This document shows positions 42,412-51,395 of a stretch of DNA of 64,000 nucleotides, one piece after another; positions within the stretch are counted from its first letter, which is position 1, and each line of letters begins with the position of its first letter. This DNA comes from Fictibacillus phosphorivorans (GTDB taxonomy: Bacteria > Bacillota > Bacilli > Bacillales > Fictibacillaceae). The notes beneath the pieces were generated by a model. That model was given only the letters and a program-made list of their open reading frames with translations, was not told the origin of the DNA and made no database searches. Location: positions 1 to 64,000 of the forward strand of contig NZ_JAMBOR010000019.1 in the NCBI RefSeq assembly GCF_023715845.1, given 5' to 3'. The position numbers were made by a program, and so were the translations under genes.

Positions 42412-43912
42412 CAAAACCTCCCTTTTTCGATTTTAATTTAAAGATTAGTCCCAAAACCTGTAAAGCGATAATCGGTGTCATTGCTACCATCGCAATCATC
42501 CCAAATCCATCTTTTAATACATCGGCCCCTTCAACGGCTTCTGCTGCACCTTGAACAAAGGCCAAGATGAATGTCGCAGTCATCGGTCCTGAAGCAACGC
42601 CACCTGAGTCAAATCCAATTCCTACAAACAGCTTTGGAACAATATAAGACAGGGCTAGAGCAATAATGTAACCTGGCAGCAGATAATGCCATAATTGAAG
42701 ATTCGGTACGAGAATTCTTATAATTGACAACGTTATAGCTAGACCGACACCTATACTAAGTGTGGCCAAAACAGCTTTTCTTTTAACATATCCACTTGTA
42801 ACATCCTCAATCTGGTGGGTAAGAACATGTACAGCCGGTTCTGCGAGAATGGTTACAAGTCCAAGAACAAAGGCTATGACTATAACATATGCTTTATTGT
42901 CATGAGAGGCAATACTATGTCCGATCTCATTTCCAACGTCCATGAAGCCAGCGTTTACTCCTACCAAGAATAATACAAGCCCAATAAAAGTAAGGAGAAC
43001 GCCCATCAGGATCTTTTTAACCTTCTTATTGGACATTTTAAATGATAGAAACTGGAATACTAAAAACGTAATGACGATCGGGAGAAGCGCAATAGCGATT
43101 TCTTTAGATAAAAATGGCAGATGATTAATAAATGGACTGAAAATATCCGTGGCGTCTGAATGCATGGAATCAAGACTTCCCGTAATTTCATTCGTGTGAG
43201 AAATAATGTTCATTATCATCACTGTAATGATGGCACCTGTTGAAGCTATGGCGACTAAGCCAAAACTGTCCTTTTCAGATGCTTTACTATCCTTTTTCAA
43301 TCCAGAAACCCCTAAAGCAAGGGCTAAAATAAAGGGAACTGTCAAAGCACCTGTTGTGGCACCTGAGGCATCAAAGGAGATCGCCAGAAACTCAGGTGAA
43401 GTAAAGATGGCTAGAACGAAAATGATGAGATAAAGAATGGTTAAAAGCTTATACAGTGGGAAATTGTACACAATACGAGCCAGACCTACTGCAATCAATA
43501 AGCCGATACCGATCGAAACGACTACGACAATACTTCCCTTTGAGATCAGTCCAGAAGTAACACTTTCTACCTGTCCAGCGAGTATATGCAAGTCAGGTTC
43601 CGCAATCGAGATAAAGAATCCAAGCGCCAAACCAATGAATATCACAAACCAGATTTTATTAGATTTTGCTAGCATATTCCCCATCAACTGACCGATAGGT
43701 GTTATGCCGATATCAATACCAAATAAGAAGATCGTTAATCCTATAACAATGATTATAGCTCCGATGATAAATCGAAACATAACAGTAGGATCTAGTGGGG
43801 TTAGTGTAAAGTTTAAAATCACGACTAAAGTGGTTATGGGGATAACTGCATATAACACTTCTTTTAACTTCTCAAATAATACATTCAAAAGTCCTTCATT
43901 CCTTCCATTCAT
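42389..43912 (-). CDS. DUF1538 polytopic membrane protein (PII-linked transporter candidate)
   Basis: A 507-residue protein with about 12-14 helices and a clear internal duplication. The first half has SIAEPDLHILAGQVESVTSG and ISFDASGATTGALTVPFILA. The second half repeats these as ILAEPAVHVLTHQIEDVTSG and IGFDSGGVASGPMTATFILA. The repeated AEP-H and FD-G-G elements could be an ion or solute path. DUF1538 is of unknown function and is regularly encoded with PII proteins, as here. The ATG at 43912 has no good ribosome site; a TTG at 43888 after GAAGGACTT is a possible true start. Confidence 0.82.
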   Translation of the reverse strand: MNGRNEGLLNVLFEKLKEVLYAVIPITTLVVILNFTLTPLDPTVMFRFIIGAIIIVIGLTIFLFGIDIGITPIGQLMGNMLAKSNKIWFVIFIGLALGFFISIAEPDLHILAGQVESVTSGLISKGSIVVVVSIGIGLLIAVGLARIVYNFPLYKLLTILYLIIFVLAIFTSPEFLAISFDASGATTGALTVPFILALALGVSGLKKDSKASEKDSFGLVAIASTGAIITVMIMNIISHTNEITGSLDSMHSDATDIFSPFINHLPFLSKEIAIALLPIVITFLVFQFLSFKMSNKKVKKILMGVLLTFIGLVLFLVGVNAGFMDVGNEIGHSIASHDNKAYVIVIAFVLGLVTILAEPAVHVLTHQIEDVTSGYVKRKAVLATLSIGVGLAITLSIIRILVPNLQLWHYLLPGYIIALALSYIVPKLFVGIGFDSGGVASGPMTATFILAFVQGAAEAVEGADVLKDGFGMIAMVAMTPIIALQVLGLIFKLKSKKGGFDEDVQPQ

Positions 43913-43984
43913 TTTATTTGGGGGTTTTTTAGTATCACCTCCGCTATTTAATAAACCTCAGGTACGAGGCTATGAAAAAATAAA

Positions 43985-44034
43985 ATAAAAAGAGTCTGTC
44001 ATTTTGGTCATACGTATCCCAAAGTGACAGACTC
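43985..44034 (-). terminator. Terminator of the MFS gene
   Basis: A long hairpin GAGTCTGTCA.../...TGACAGACTC, with further pairing inside, is followed by TTTTTATT on the minus strand. It lies ~110 bases past the MFS stop and insulates the DUF1538 operon. Confidence 0.85.
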
Positions 44035-44142
44035 CACCTAAAAAAACCTATTGAATTTTCTTTACTCTTCCTTTCCAATTGTAACATAAAAAAGTTAATA
44101 TGTTTAATTATATGCATGGATGGTAAGAATCCTGACTCCCTT

Positions 44143-45402
44143 TCACCCCTTTACAGGTAAAGCCGATTCAACTACTGGTTTTCCAGCTTCCATTAAACGA
44201 TGATTACGCCACAACATGACAGCTAATAGGATAATGAATAATCCAGTTCCTACAAGCAGCCATTCAATTTTGATGAAATCTGCAATTGGGCCGAAGATAA
44301 GCATTCCAAGCGGCATCATCGATGTTGAGATCATCCCCATTACTCCAAAAACTCTACCTAAATAACTTTCTTCAACTTTTTCTTGTAATAAAACCGTAGC
44401 CGGCGTATTAAAGATCGGCATAGAAACGCCGAATAGAACCATGAATCCGAAATAAACCCAGAAGTTAGGAACCACTCCAAGCGCAAAGGTGCAGACACCC
44501 ATAATGACACTTGCAAACCCTAACGTTTTGATTCTATTTTCAAAACCTCCCCAAGAAGCAATGATTCCACCACCAATCATCATGCCGATCGAAAAAGCAA
44601 TTTCGATCGCAGATAATCGCCACACATCGTCACCAAAACTTCGTGTAATCTGTAGTGGTGTTAAGAATGCCGCAGGCGCCATCAATACGAAAAATACAGC
44701 AAAAAAGATAAAAAAGCTCTTCAAGAACTGATGGTTATTTACATATTGCAATCCTAGTTTAAAATCGCTAAAATAGCTCGTCGTTTGTTTTTCTGTTGCT
44801 TTCGCATGAACAGAAATCTTCAAAAAGAAAAGTAATGTAAAAATCGCAATGGCTGCGGTAATGACATCAATAACAAATATCATCTCTAGTGAGCTAAAAC
44901 CTAAAAGTGCTGCACTTACCATTGGGGCCACAAACATAATAACTGCTTGAATAGAACCATTTACTCCGTTTACCTTCGTCAGTTTATCCTTGGGAACAAT
45001 TTGCGGTAATATAGCACCGACTGCTGGCATTTGAATGCCCGCCCCAAACGCACGGACCGCCGCCATGACAAAAAGCAGCCAGATTGCGTTATACCCCATT
45101 ATGAAGAGGATTGCAAGGATCAAAGTTGCAAAAGCGATCAGTGCATCTGCTACTATAATTAGTATTTTTCGGTTATACCGATCGGCCCAAACCCCTGCCA
45201 CTGGAGACAAAATAAAGGTTGGAATAAAACCACAAATGATGTACAACGTCATCATCAAACCTGATTCTGTCGTAAGCGTTATATGCCACATCATGGCATA
45301 TTGAACGAGTGCCGATCCAAAAAGGGATATCCCTTGGCTGCTCAAAAAGAGGGTGATATTCCTTAACCAATTCTCTTTTGTCTGATTTTCTACTGTATTC
45401 AT
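44143..45402 (-). CDS. MFS efflux transporter (macrolide-efflux-like)
   Basis: A 419-residue protein with about 12 helices and MFS_3/Mef-type features: LFGSALVQYAMMWHITLTTES, the loop 2-3 motif SPVAGVWADRYNRKILIIVADA (a variant of G-x-x-x-D-R-x-G-R-R/K), AFGAGIQMPAVGAILPQ, and VFGVMGMISTSMMPLG. This group exports macrolides and other compounds; the real substrate is unknown. It is monocistronic with a strong terminator. No rRNA methylase or leader peptide is associated with it. Confidence 0.88.
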   Translation of the reverse strand: MNTVENQTKENWLRNITLFLSSQGISLFGSALVQYAMMWHITLTTESGLMMTLYIICGFIPTFILSPVAGVWADRYNRKILIIVADALIAFATLILAILFIMGYNAIWLLFVMAAVRAFGAGIQMPAVGAILPQIVPKDKLTKVNGVNGSIQAVIMFVAPMVSAALLGFSSLEMIFVIDVITAAIAIFTLLFFLKISVHAKATEKQTTSYFSDFKLGLQYVNNHQFLKSFFIFFAVFFVLMAPAAFLTPLQITRSFGDDVWRLSAIEIAFSIGMMIGGGIIASWGGFENRIKTLGFASVIMGVCTFALGVVPNFWVYFGFMVLFGVSMPIFNTPATVLLQEKVEESYLGRVFGVMGMISTSMMPLGMLIFGPIADFIKIEWLLVGTGLFIILLAVMLWRNHRLMEAGKPVVESALPVKG

Positions 45403-45609
45403 GTGCTAACAACTCATTTCTTTATTTATTTTACTTACTTCCTTATAAAACTTGTAAAGCTCTTTGAACGAACTGTTCCTCCAACAAATTCACGAGCTTC
45501 TGCCTTTGTTTGAGAGTAAAGAGAGCAGACCACCTTATATCATTAAAAAGCAAGTTAAAGCTGTCAGCAAAAAACCAATTTGCAGTTAAAAAAGCACGGC
45601 GAAATTAGA

Positions 45610-45643
45610 CAAAAATAAAGAAAGGCAGAATAAGCCGCCTTTC
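45610..45643 (-). terminator. Terminator of the decayed small unit
   Basis: The stem GAAAGGC/GCCTTTC (with CGG/CTG-like inner bases) is followed on the minus strand by TTTATTTTTG. Confidence 0.7.
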
Positions 45644-45648
45644 CCACA

Positions 45649-45872
45649 TTACATATTTTCACACACCAATAGATCCTTTTGATTCCCTTCCAAATAATTA
45701 GTCGGGAAACCAATTGTAAGACCTATCGTGACAACTTCATGTTAAATATGAAATGAAGATTATTAAAAAAGGACAGACTACTCCCGTTTACTCTGCTTAT
45801 CCAAACAGAGCCTTTGACCAAATTCAATTACTGGTTCAAAGCTGGAAATCGTAGTCTCATAGAATGTGTCAT
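45649..45872 (-). pseudogene. Remnant of a small gene with intact signals
   Basis: Behind AAGGAGG (45884-45890) an ATG at 45872 opens only 14 codons. The frame one base over, reached if one base is restored after ATG, reads TFYETTISSFEPVIEFGQ and RLCLDKQSKRE before a stop. After a further shift, HEVVTIGLTIGFPTNYLEGN and QKDLLVCENM runs to a stop at 45649. Both fragments look like real protein but I do not recognise them. A promoter (45911-45939) and a terminator frame the unit. Confidence 0.45.
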
Positions 45873-45910
45873 TTTTTAATAATCCTCCTTACCGATTAAA
45901 ATTCACTATT

Positions 45911-45939
45911 ATTGTAGAACGACTTACAGAAAAAGTAAA
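45911..45939 (-). promoter_or_regulatory. Promoter of the decayed small unit
   Basis: On the minus strand TTTACT (45934-45939), 17 bases, TACAAT (45911-45916). Confidence 0.55.
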
Positions 45940-45965
45940 GAAGAATGTTAACTTCTTAATCACAA

Positions 45966-45997
45966 ATTAAAAAGACATCCCAAATGCCTGGAATGCC
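45966..45997 (-). terminator. Terminator of modAB
   Basis: The stem GGCATTCC/GGGATGTC (two G-T pairs) is followed by TTTTT on the minus strand, 17 bases past the modB stop. Confidence 0.65.
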
Positions 45998-46013
45998 CAT
46001 TCGTTCATATTTA

Positions 46014-46676
46014 TTACGATTTCATAAGGTGTACACATACTAACATGATAAATGAAATCCCGATCATACTCGTTACCCATAACCAAGCTAATTCCATATT
46101 CCCTGAATCAAGTGCTACATATATAGCTGTTGGAATGGTTTGAGTCTTCCCTGGGATATTTCCAGCAAACATTAACGTAGCTCCAAACTCCCCTAAAGCT
46201 CTTGCAAAGCTTAAAATTGCACCAGAAATGATCGCTTTAAGTGCGAGTGGAGCGGATATCCGCATAAATAAATGAAAATCATTTGCCCCGTCAACACGAG
46301 CCGCATTTTCAATATCTTCATCAATTGCTTCAAATCCTGCCTTAACGGATTGATACATGAGAGGAAATGCTACCACAGTTGCGGCAATCACAGCAGCCCA
46401 CCATGTAAACATCAGCGGTTGTTTAAAAAGCCATTCGATCCCTTGCCCTACACCACTATTTCTTCCAAAAATGATAATTAGCAAAAACCCGACAACAGAT
46501 GGAGGTAATACTAAAGGTAAAAGAAAAACAGTTTCGATCAACGCTATTCCCTTGAATTTTTTATTAGCCATCTTCTTCCCTAAAAACAACCCCAAAATTA
46601 CAACCAAAATACTAGAGACAGTGGCTACTTCAATGGAAAGTCTAACGGGTGACCAAAAATCAATCGCCATTTTCAT
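46014..46676 (-). CDS. modB: Molybdate ABC transporter permease
   Basis: A 220-residue permease with five to six helices and the ModB pattern: DFWSPVRLSIEVATVSSILV, VFLLPLVLPPSVVGFLLIIIFG, the EAA loop IENAARVDGANDFHLFMRISAPLA, and LSFARALGEFGATLMFAGNIPG, which is highly typical of ModB. It moves molybdate across the membrane with ModA and an ATPase. The gene overlaps modA by 17 bases. No modC lies downstream, so the ATPase must come from elsewhere. Confidence 0.92.
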   Translation of the reverse strand: MKMAIDFWSPVRLSIEVATVSSILVVILGLFLGKKMANKKFKGIALIETVFLLPLVLPPSVVGFLLIIIFGRNSGVGQGIEWLFKQPLMFTWWAAVIAATVVAFPLMYQSVKAGFEAIDEDIENAARVDGANDFHLFMRISAPLALKAIISGAILSFARALGEFGATLMFAGNIPGKTQTIPTAIYVALDSGNMELAWLWVTSMIGISFIMLVCVHLMKS

Positions 46677-47475
46677 TTAATCCTTTAAAACCATATTTTT
46701 TAAATGTTTTCATCGAATAATCATTTTGTAGATAGTCGTAAAATAATTGAGCTTCTTCAGGATGTGAACTATTCTTAATCACACCCAAAGGGTAAATAAT
46801 AGGAGCGTGGGAATTCTCATCTGTTTTTGCTGCAACCTTAACCTTTTTAGAAAGGAATGCATCGGTTCTATAAACAATTCCTGCATCAACATTGTTCGTC
46901 TCTATATATGTAAGGACCTGCCTAACATCCTTGGCATATACCACTTTTTCTTGGATAGCTTCCCAAACATTTAATTTTTTTAAAGTTTCCTTCGCATATC
47001 GGCCAGCTGGCACTGCTTCTGGAATCCCAATCGAAATCTTATCTGTTTGAGTAAGGTCTTCAAATGCTTTTATCGCTTTTTTAGAATCGTTTGGTACCAC
47101 CAGCACGAGTTCATTCCCAACTAAATCAGTTCCTTCTGATTCTTCGATTAACCCATCTTGGACCAATTTATCGAATTTATCTTCTGCGGCTGAGAAGAAG
47201 AGATCGACAGGTGCTCCCTGAGAAATTTGTTGTTGAAGGGCACCTGAAGCACCAAAGTTAAAGTTTACTTTCACATTCGGATGTTCCTTCTCAAAGTTTG
47301 CTTTAATATCATTTAGCGCATCTTGTAGGCTAGCTGCTGCAGAAACTGTCAATTCAACTTCCTTTTCTGAAGCTTCTTGTTTCTTACCTTCATTCTTTAT
47401 TCCCAGATCATTGGTTGAACACCCAACTAGTGTCCATAGAATGATAGATAAAAATAAAAGAAATAGCTTTTTCAT
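46660..47475 (-). CDS. modA: Molybdate-binding lipoprotein
   Basis: A 271-residue solute-binding lipoprotein with lipobox LVGC (Cys 19), then the ModA start VELTVSAAASLQDALNDIKANFEKEH, FNFGASGALQQQISQGAPVDLFFSAAEDK, AVPAGRYAKETL and VDAGIVYRTDAF. It delivers molybdate (or tungstate) to ModB at the outer face. The start follows AAGGTGG. It is first in the modAB operon. Confidence 0.93.
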   Translation of the reverse strand: MKKLFLLFLSIILWTLVGCSTNDLGIKNEGKKQEASEKEVELTVSAAASLQDALNDIKANFEKEHPNVKVNFNFGASGALQQQISQGAPVDLFFSAAEDKFDKLVQDGLIEESEGTDLVGNELVLVVPNDSKKAIKAFEDLTQTDKISIGIPEAVPAGRYAKETLKKLNVWEAIQEKVVYAKDVRQVLTYIETNNVDAGIVYRTDAFLSKKVKVAAKTDENSHAPIIYPLGVIKNSSHPEEAQLFYDYLQNDYSMKTFKKYGFKGLNENGD

Positions 47476-47528
47476 CGTCCACCTTCCTTTTATTTTATCT
47501 AAGTATAAACAAGGGTAGTTGCCTTCTA

Positions 47529-47726
47529 TTAAAACGTTTCAATTAATCTTATCACTTCATGTCCGCACTGCTGGCACTTGCCCTTCATAACAATGCCCAA
47601 TTTATCGTCTTCAACCGTGAAATTCTCAATAGCTACGGCATCATTACAATTTGTACAGTACACATTATTTTTAATCTGGCTTCTTGTTTCTTTAGGAATA
47701 GATAGCCATTTCTTATTTGCATCCAT
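47529..47726 (-). CDS. Small zinc-ribbon protein
   Basis: A 65-residue protein with two CxxC knuckles (YCTNCNDA and KCQQCGHEV) separated by about 28 residues, consistent with one zinc ribbon. I do not know its family function. A ribosome site (GTAGGTTGTGG) precedes the ATG. It lies between modA and rlmCD on the same strand, 31 bases past the rlmCD stop, so it may be on the rlmCD transcript. Zn-dependent nucleic acid binding is only a possibility. Confidence 0.75.
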   Translation of the reverse strand: MDANKKWLSIPKETRSQIKNNVYCTNCNDAVAIENFTVEDDKLGIVMKGKCQQCGHEVIRLIETF

Positions 47727-47757
47727 TTAACCACAACCTACTTTTAAAATTAAACGG

Positions 47758-49134
47758 TTATTTAAGCTCAAGTAATGCGACACCTTCGACATGAGTCGTC
47801 TGAGGAAACATATCAACCGGTTGGACTTCTACCGTTTTAAATCCGCCATCTTCTAAAACCCGAAGGTCACGTGCTAATGTCGCTGGATTACAGCTTACAT
47901 AGACAACCCGCTCAGGCTTCATCTCAATAATCGTTTTTAATAGTTCCTCGTCACACCCTTTACGCGGTGGATCGACTACGATTACGTCTGGAGTTATCCC
48001 TTGTTTTTTCCATTCCGGAATCACATCTTCCGACTTCCCTACAGCGAACTCTGCGTTTGTGATGTTGTTTAGTTCTGCGTTTCGTCTAGCGTCTTCTATC
48101 GCTTCTGGCACGATTTCTACTCCGTATACTTTCTTCGCTTTTTGCGCCAAGAAAAGAGAGATGGTTCCGATGCCGCAATACGCATCAATGACGGTTTCGT
48201 CTCCGTTCAGCTCTGCGTATTTTAACGCTCGGTCGTAAAGGACTTTCGTTTGATCAGGGTTGATCTGATAGAAAGATCGTGCTGATATCGCAAACTTGAT
48301 GTCACCGATAAAATCATAGATGTATTCAGCGCCCCATAATACTCGTGTTTCTTCTCCAAAAATAACATTCGTGCGTTTCGTGTTTACGTTCTGCACGATG
48401 GATTTAATCTCGGGAAGGGTTGTCGTAATGTCTTCAATAATCTTTTTACGCTGCGGCAAATCTTTACCGTTTGTCACGAGTACTATCATCAGATCACCCG
48501 TGGTTTTTCCATAACGTGCGATAATATGACGAAGAATGCCTTTATGTTTTTGTTCATTATAGGCCGTGATGTTGTATTTGTTTACGATTTCTTTCACTGC
48601 CTGAACGGCGTCATCATTCGTATCACCGGTAATGATGCAGCTGTCCATCTCTACGATCTCATGGCTGCGTTTTTGATAGAAGCCTGTAATGATCCGGCCG
48701 TCTCGCTCACCTACTGGAACTTGTGCTTTATTTCGATAGCGCCAAGGTTCATCACCCATCCCGAGTGTTGGTAATACCGGCACTCCCTCCAGTTTTCCGA
48801 TTCGTGTGAGCACCTCTTCTACCTGCTTGCGTTTATAGTCTAACTGTCCTTCATAGGATAGATGCTGGAGCTGGCATCCACCGCACCATTTGTAGATCGG
48901 ACATGGTGGTTCAACTCGTTCCGAACTCGCTTCTATAAGTTCTTCTAATCGGCCGAATCCGAAGCCTTTTTTAACACCAATAACTTTTATCTTCGCACGT
49001 TCTCCCGGCAAAGTGTTCGGTATAAACAAAGTAAACCCATTAACGCGGGCAACTCCTGCACCTTCATGGGTAAGATCTAATATATCGACTTCATAACTTT
49101 CATTTTTATGAACAGGCAAATCTGCCTTTCCCAT
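47758..49134 (-). CDS. rlmCD: 23S rRNA (uracil-C5)-methyltransferase RlmCD
   Basis: A ~458-residue RumA-family enzyme: an N-terminal TRAM domain ([20 protein letters not shown]), the iron-sulfur Cys cluster ([16 protein letters not shown] plus an earlier or later Cys), and a SAM domain with [20 protein letters not shown] and the catalytic loop [15 protein letters not shown]. In B. subtilis this enzyme (YefA) makes m5U at both 747 and 1939 of 23S rRNA. The ATG at 49134 follows AAGGGAC; an upstream ATG at 49179 lacks a ribosome site. It keeps the B. subtilis neighbourhood with dgkB. Confidence 0.9.
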   Translation of the reverse strand: MGKADLPVHKNESYEVDILDLTHEGAGVARVNGFTLFIPNTLPGERAKIKVIGVKKGFGFGRLEELIEASSERVEPPCPIYKWCGGCQLQHLSYEGQLDYKRKQVEEVLTRIGKLEGVPVLPTLGMGDEPWRYRNKAQVPVGERDGRIITGFYQKRSHEIVEMDSCIITGDTNDDAVQAVKEIVNKYNITAYNEQKHKGILRHIIARYGKTTGDLMIVLVTNGKDLPQRKKIIEDITTTLPEIKSIVQNVNTKRTNVIFGEETRVLWGAEYIYDFIGDIKFAISARSFYQINPDQTKVLYDRALKYAELNGDETVIDAYCGIGTISLFLAQKAKKVYGVEIVPEAIEDARRNAELNNITNAEFAVGKSEDVIPEWKKQGITPDVIVVDPPRKGCDEELLKTIIEMKPERVVYVSCNPATLARDLRVLEDGGFKTVEVQPVDMFPQTTHVEGVALLELK

Positions 49135-49310
49135 TTTCATCGTCCCTTTTTGTCCAATATGCTTTTCTGATTGTAGCACAACTGCCTATGGACACCAAAT
49201 GGCAAAATGTAAAAAAAAGACCCAAAAGTTCAGGGCCACCTGCCAATCTTTTATACTTTTGAATGTTTGTACTGTTTTTCATATTTCACTTCCCCCATCA
49301 ACTTTATCAT

Positions 49311-49349
49311 TAAAAAAGAACACCTACTCGCTCTTTGCTTAGGTGTTCT
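49311..49349 (-). terminator. Terminator of dgkB
   Basis: The stem AGAACACCTA/TAGGTGTTCT is followed by T6 on the minus strand. Confidence 0.85.
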
Positions 49350-49364
49350 GTCTCGTTTGTATGT

Positions 49365-50270
49365 TTAAGATTTGATTCTTTCTTTTGGTACTAACAATTC
49401 AAAGTGGTGGTGCAGGTTTTCGAATTCGCCTGGTAGAATGCCCCCTAGCTCTCCATCTAAGTTGATCTGCATCTTTTCACGCGGTGTTACTTTCACACGC
49501 TTCGCCTTTTTGTAGATAACATGCTCATCATGAATGTGTTCGCCTCGGATTGCAAGGGATGCGATACGGACAAACTCGGCAAGGTTTGTTTTCTTTAAGA
49601 TGATCACATCGAAAAGACCGTCATGAAATTCAGAAGATGGAGCGAGCTTTTCAAACCCTCCAACAGAGTTTGTATTAGCGACTAGAAACAGCATGATCTC
49701 GCCTTCGTATTTTTCCTTGTTATCGAATTCAATCTCAACATATGTCGGACGAATGGACGGCAGCATCTCGATTCCTTTTAAGAAATACGCTAGCTGACCG
49801 ATCATCGTTTTGAGTTTGCTCGGGACTTCATAGGTAAGTTCTGTTATACGCCCGCCGCCTGCAATATTAATAAAGAATTTATCATTTACCTTCCCGATAT
49901 CAACCGGCATATGAGTACCGCCGCAAAGTACGTCACAAGCACCTTCAATCGTACGAGGCACACCTACTGCACGAGCAAAATCGTTAGTTGTTCCGGCGGG
50001 GATGATTCCAAGCATCGGACGATTGTCAAGGCCAGCAAGTCCGTTTACCACTTCATAGATGGTTCCGTCTCCGCCAGCTGCGATAACAAGATCAAAACCT
50101 CGTTCTCCTGCCTGGCGTGCCGCACGTGTAGCGCAGCCATCTTCGGGTGTTGTCGCATGACAAGATGTTTCGTATCCTGCATTTTCAAGTCGATCCAGAA
50201 TATAAGGAAGCTGTTTCTTTACCGTTTCCCTTCCGGAACTTGGATTATATATGAGTCTTGCACGTTTCAT
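49365..50270 (-). CDS. dgkB: Diacylglycerol kinase DgkB
   Basis: A ~301-residue lipid kinase: RARLIYNPSSGRETVKKQLP at the start, the catalytic loop AAGGDGTIYEVVNGL, GTTNDFARAVGVP, FFINIAGGGRITELTY, and KMQINLDGELGG at the end. It phosphorylates diacylglycerol to phosphatidate, recycling the by-product of lipoteichoic acid synthesis, as B. subtilis DgkB does. The ATG at 50270 follows AAGGTGA. A promoter and a leader terminator lie upstream (50337-50409). It precedes rlmCD, as in B. subtilis. Confidence 0.92.
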   Translation of the reverse strand: MKRARLIYNPSSGRETVKKQLPYILDRLENAGYETSCHATTPEDGCATRAARQAGERGFDLVIAAGGDGTIYEVVNGLAGLDNRPMLGIIPAGTTNDFARAVGVPRTIEGACDVLCGGTHMPVDIGKVNDKFFINIAGGGRITELTYEVPSKLKTMIGQLAYFLKGIEMLPSIRPTYVEIEFDNKEKYEGEIMLFLVANTNSVGGFEKLAPSSEFHDGLFDVIILKKTNLAEFVRIASLAIRGEHIHDEHVIYKKAKRVKVTPREKMQINLDGELGGILPGEFENLHHHFELLVPKERIKS

Positions 50271-50336
50271 AACTTTCACCTTCACTGTTTGACTTCTATT
50301 AAAAGCTTTAACTTAAATCTTTCACTGTATAACCAC

Positions 50337-50362
50337 AAAAAACAGCCCGTACAAGGACTGCT
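50337..50362 (-). terminator. Terminator-like hairpin in the dgkB leader
   Basis: The stem GCAGTCC/GGGCTGT (G-T pairs) is followed by TTTTTT on the minus strand. It lies between the putative dgkB promoter and the dgkB start, so it could attenuate dgkB expression. Confidence 0.55.
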
Positions 50363-50380
50363 TCTAAAGATTCCTCTTTT

Positions 50381-50409
50381 ATTATAGTAATACATTTCCT
50401 AAAAAGCAA
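50381..50409 (-). promoter_or_regulatory. Putative dgkB promoter
   Basis: On the minus strand TTGCTT (50404-50409), 17 bases, a perfect TATAAT (50381-50386). Confidence 0.55.
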
Positions 50410-50446
50410 AGCTGTTTACACGTTCACATGTGTTGAAATTGTGTCT

Positions 50447-50488
50447 GAATTGTAGGGGGTCTGTCCCGGGACAGACCCCCTACAATTC
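50447..50488. repeat. Perfect 42-bp palindrome
   Basis: Positions 50447-50467 are exactly the reverse complement of 50468-50488, centred on CCCGGG. The arms contain TGTAGGGGGTCTGTCCC. Echoes of its outer end (CTACAATTC) continue to 50501. No T run follows, so it is not a standard terminator; similar GGGTCTGTCCC hairpins recur in Bacillaceae genomes and behave like REP elements. Confidence 0.85.
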
Positions 50489-50583
50489 TCCTACAATTCT
50501 ACAGTTCTAACAAATTAGTCTAACCAAAATAAAGGAGTTTCCTGTCTCATTATGGAATTTTCTAGATGAGGAGTGTGTCACTT

Positions 50584-51075
50584 ATGGAGAAACCTACGCT
50601 AGAGATATCCTTATCAACCCCTTCAGATTATCCAGGGCTCGTTGAGATTGATCATCTCGTTTGGAACATAGAAACAACACCAGCACCAGACATCTACTGG
50701 GATTCACCTGAAGCTTACGGTAAGCAGTTTCCAGCCGGCAGTCAAATTGTCGCAAGGTGCAACGGAAAGGTTTGCGGCTACATTTTTTATAAAGATGTGA
50801 TTCCCGTTCCTTCTAATTTGCATGTAGCAGATGTAGCGATGGCGGTTCATCCTGATTTTCATGGGCAAAACATCGGCTTAGAACTTATGCGGGCAGTTGA
50901 GGAACTAGCTCGGGACAACGGCAAAACGAAGCTTTCCTTGCGCGTACTATCGACGAACGAGAAAGCTATCCGCTTTTACAAAAAATGCGGCTATCAACAA
51001 CAAGGTCGACTTGTCGGTGAATTTTATTTAAACGGGCGCTTTGTCGATGATCTGCTCTTTTATAAGCATATCTAA
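50584..51075 (+). CDS. GNAT family N-acetyltransferase
   Basis: A 163-residue acetyltransferase with the GNAT core: LEISLSTPSDYPGLVEIDHL, VADVAMAVHPDFHGQNIGLE (motif A acetyl-CoA loop, with QNIG for the usual QGIG) and KLSLRVLSTNEKAIRFYKKC GY. The substrate is unknown. The ATG at 50584 follows GAGGAGTG; an ATG at 50566 lies upstream. It is the first gene of the block inserted between dgkB and swrC. Confidence 0.87.
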   Translation: MEKPTLEISLSTPSDYPGLVEIDHLVWNIETTPAPDIYWDSPEAYGKQFPAGSQIVARCNGKVCGYIFYKDVIPVPSNLHVADVAMAVHPDFHGQNIGLELMRAVEELARDNGKTKLSLRVLSTNEKAIRFYKKCGYQQQGRLVGEFYLNGRFVDDLLFYKHI

Positions 51076-51129
51076 CACTTAACTTCATAGATTAACAGTG
51101 CACCAACTAAAACCAGGAGGTGCTTTCAG

Positions 51130-51339
51130 ATGTTTTGGGTTTATATTTTGTCACCGCTTGCTGCCATTCTCTTGCTTTTTGCCATTGTGCATTGGCGAAC
51201 GAAACAGAGGTATAAGAGATACTATGCAAAATATGATATTGAAGAAAATGTAAGTGATCAAAACAAAATCAACAATGCTGCTGCCTGGAACTCATCTCAG
51301 CGTAATCACCATTCTGGCGGTAGTGGAGGAGGATTCTAA
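51130..51339 (+). CDS. Small single-pass membrane protein with Gly-rich tail
   Basis: A 69-residue protein with one N-terminal helix (VYILSPLAAILLLFAIVHW), a basic stretch (RTKQRYKRYYAKYD) and a Ser/His/Gly-rich end (HHSGGSGGGF). I do not recognise it. The ribosome site (AGGAGGTG) is strong and a terminator follows, so expression is likely. Confidence 0.7.
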   Translation: MFWVYILSPLAAILLLFAIVHWRTKQRYKRYYAKYDIEENVSDQNKINNAAAWNSSQRNHHSGGSGGGF

Positions 51340-51367
51340 AAAGACGGGAAGCCATCCTGTCTTTTTT
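51338..51367 (+). terminator. Terminator of the small membrane gene
   Basis: The stem AAAGACGGGA/TCCTGTCTTT is followed by a T run. Confidence 0.8.
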
Positions 51368-51395
51368 CTCGCCTGCATATAGAAAGGAGAAGCCA

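Larger units (their letters stand above)
45403..46013. other. Intergenic region between MFS and modB
   Basis: It contains the MFS upstream region, a decayed minus-strand unit with promoter, ribosome site and terminator (45610-45939), and the modB terminator (45966-45997). There is no intact gene of normal length. Confidence 0.6.
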
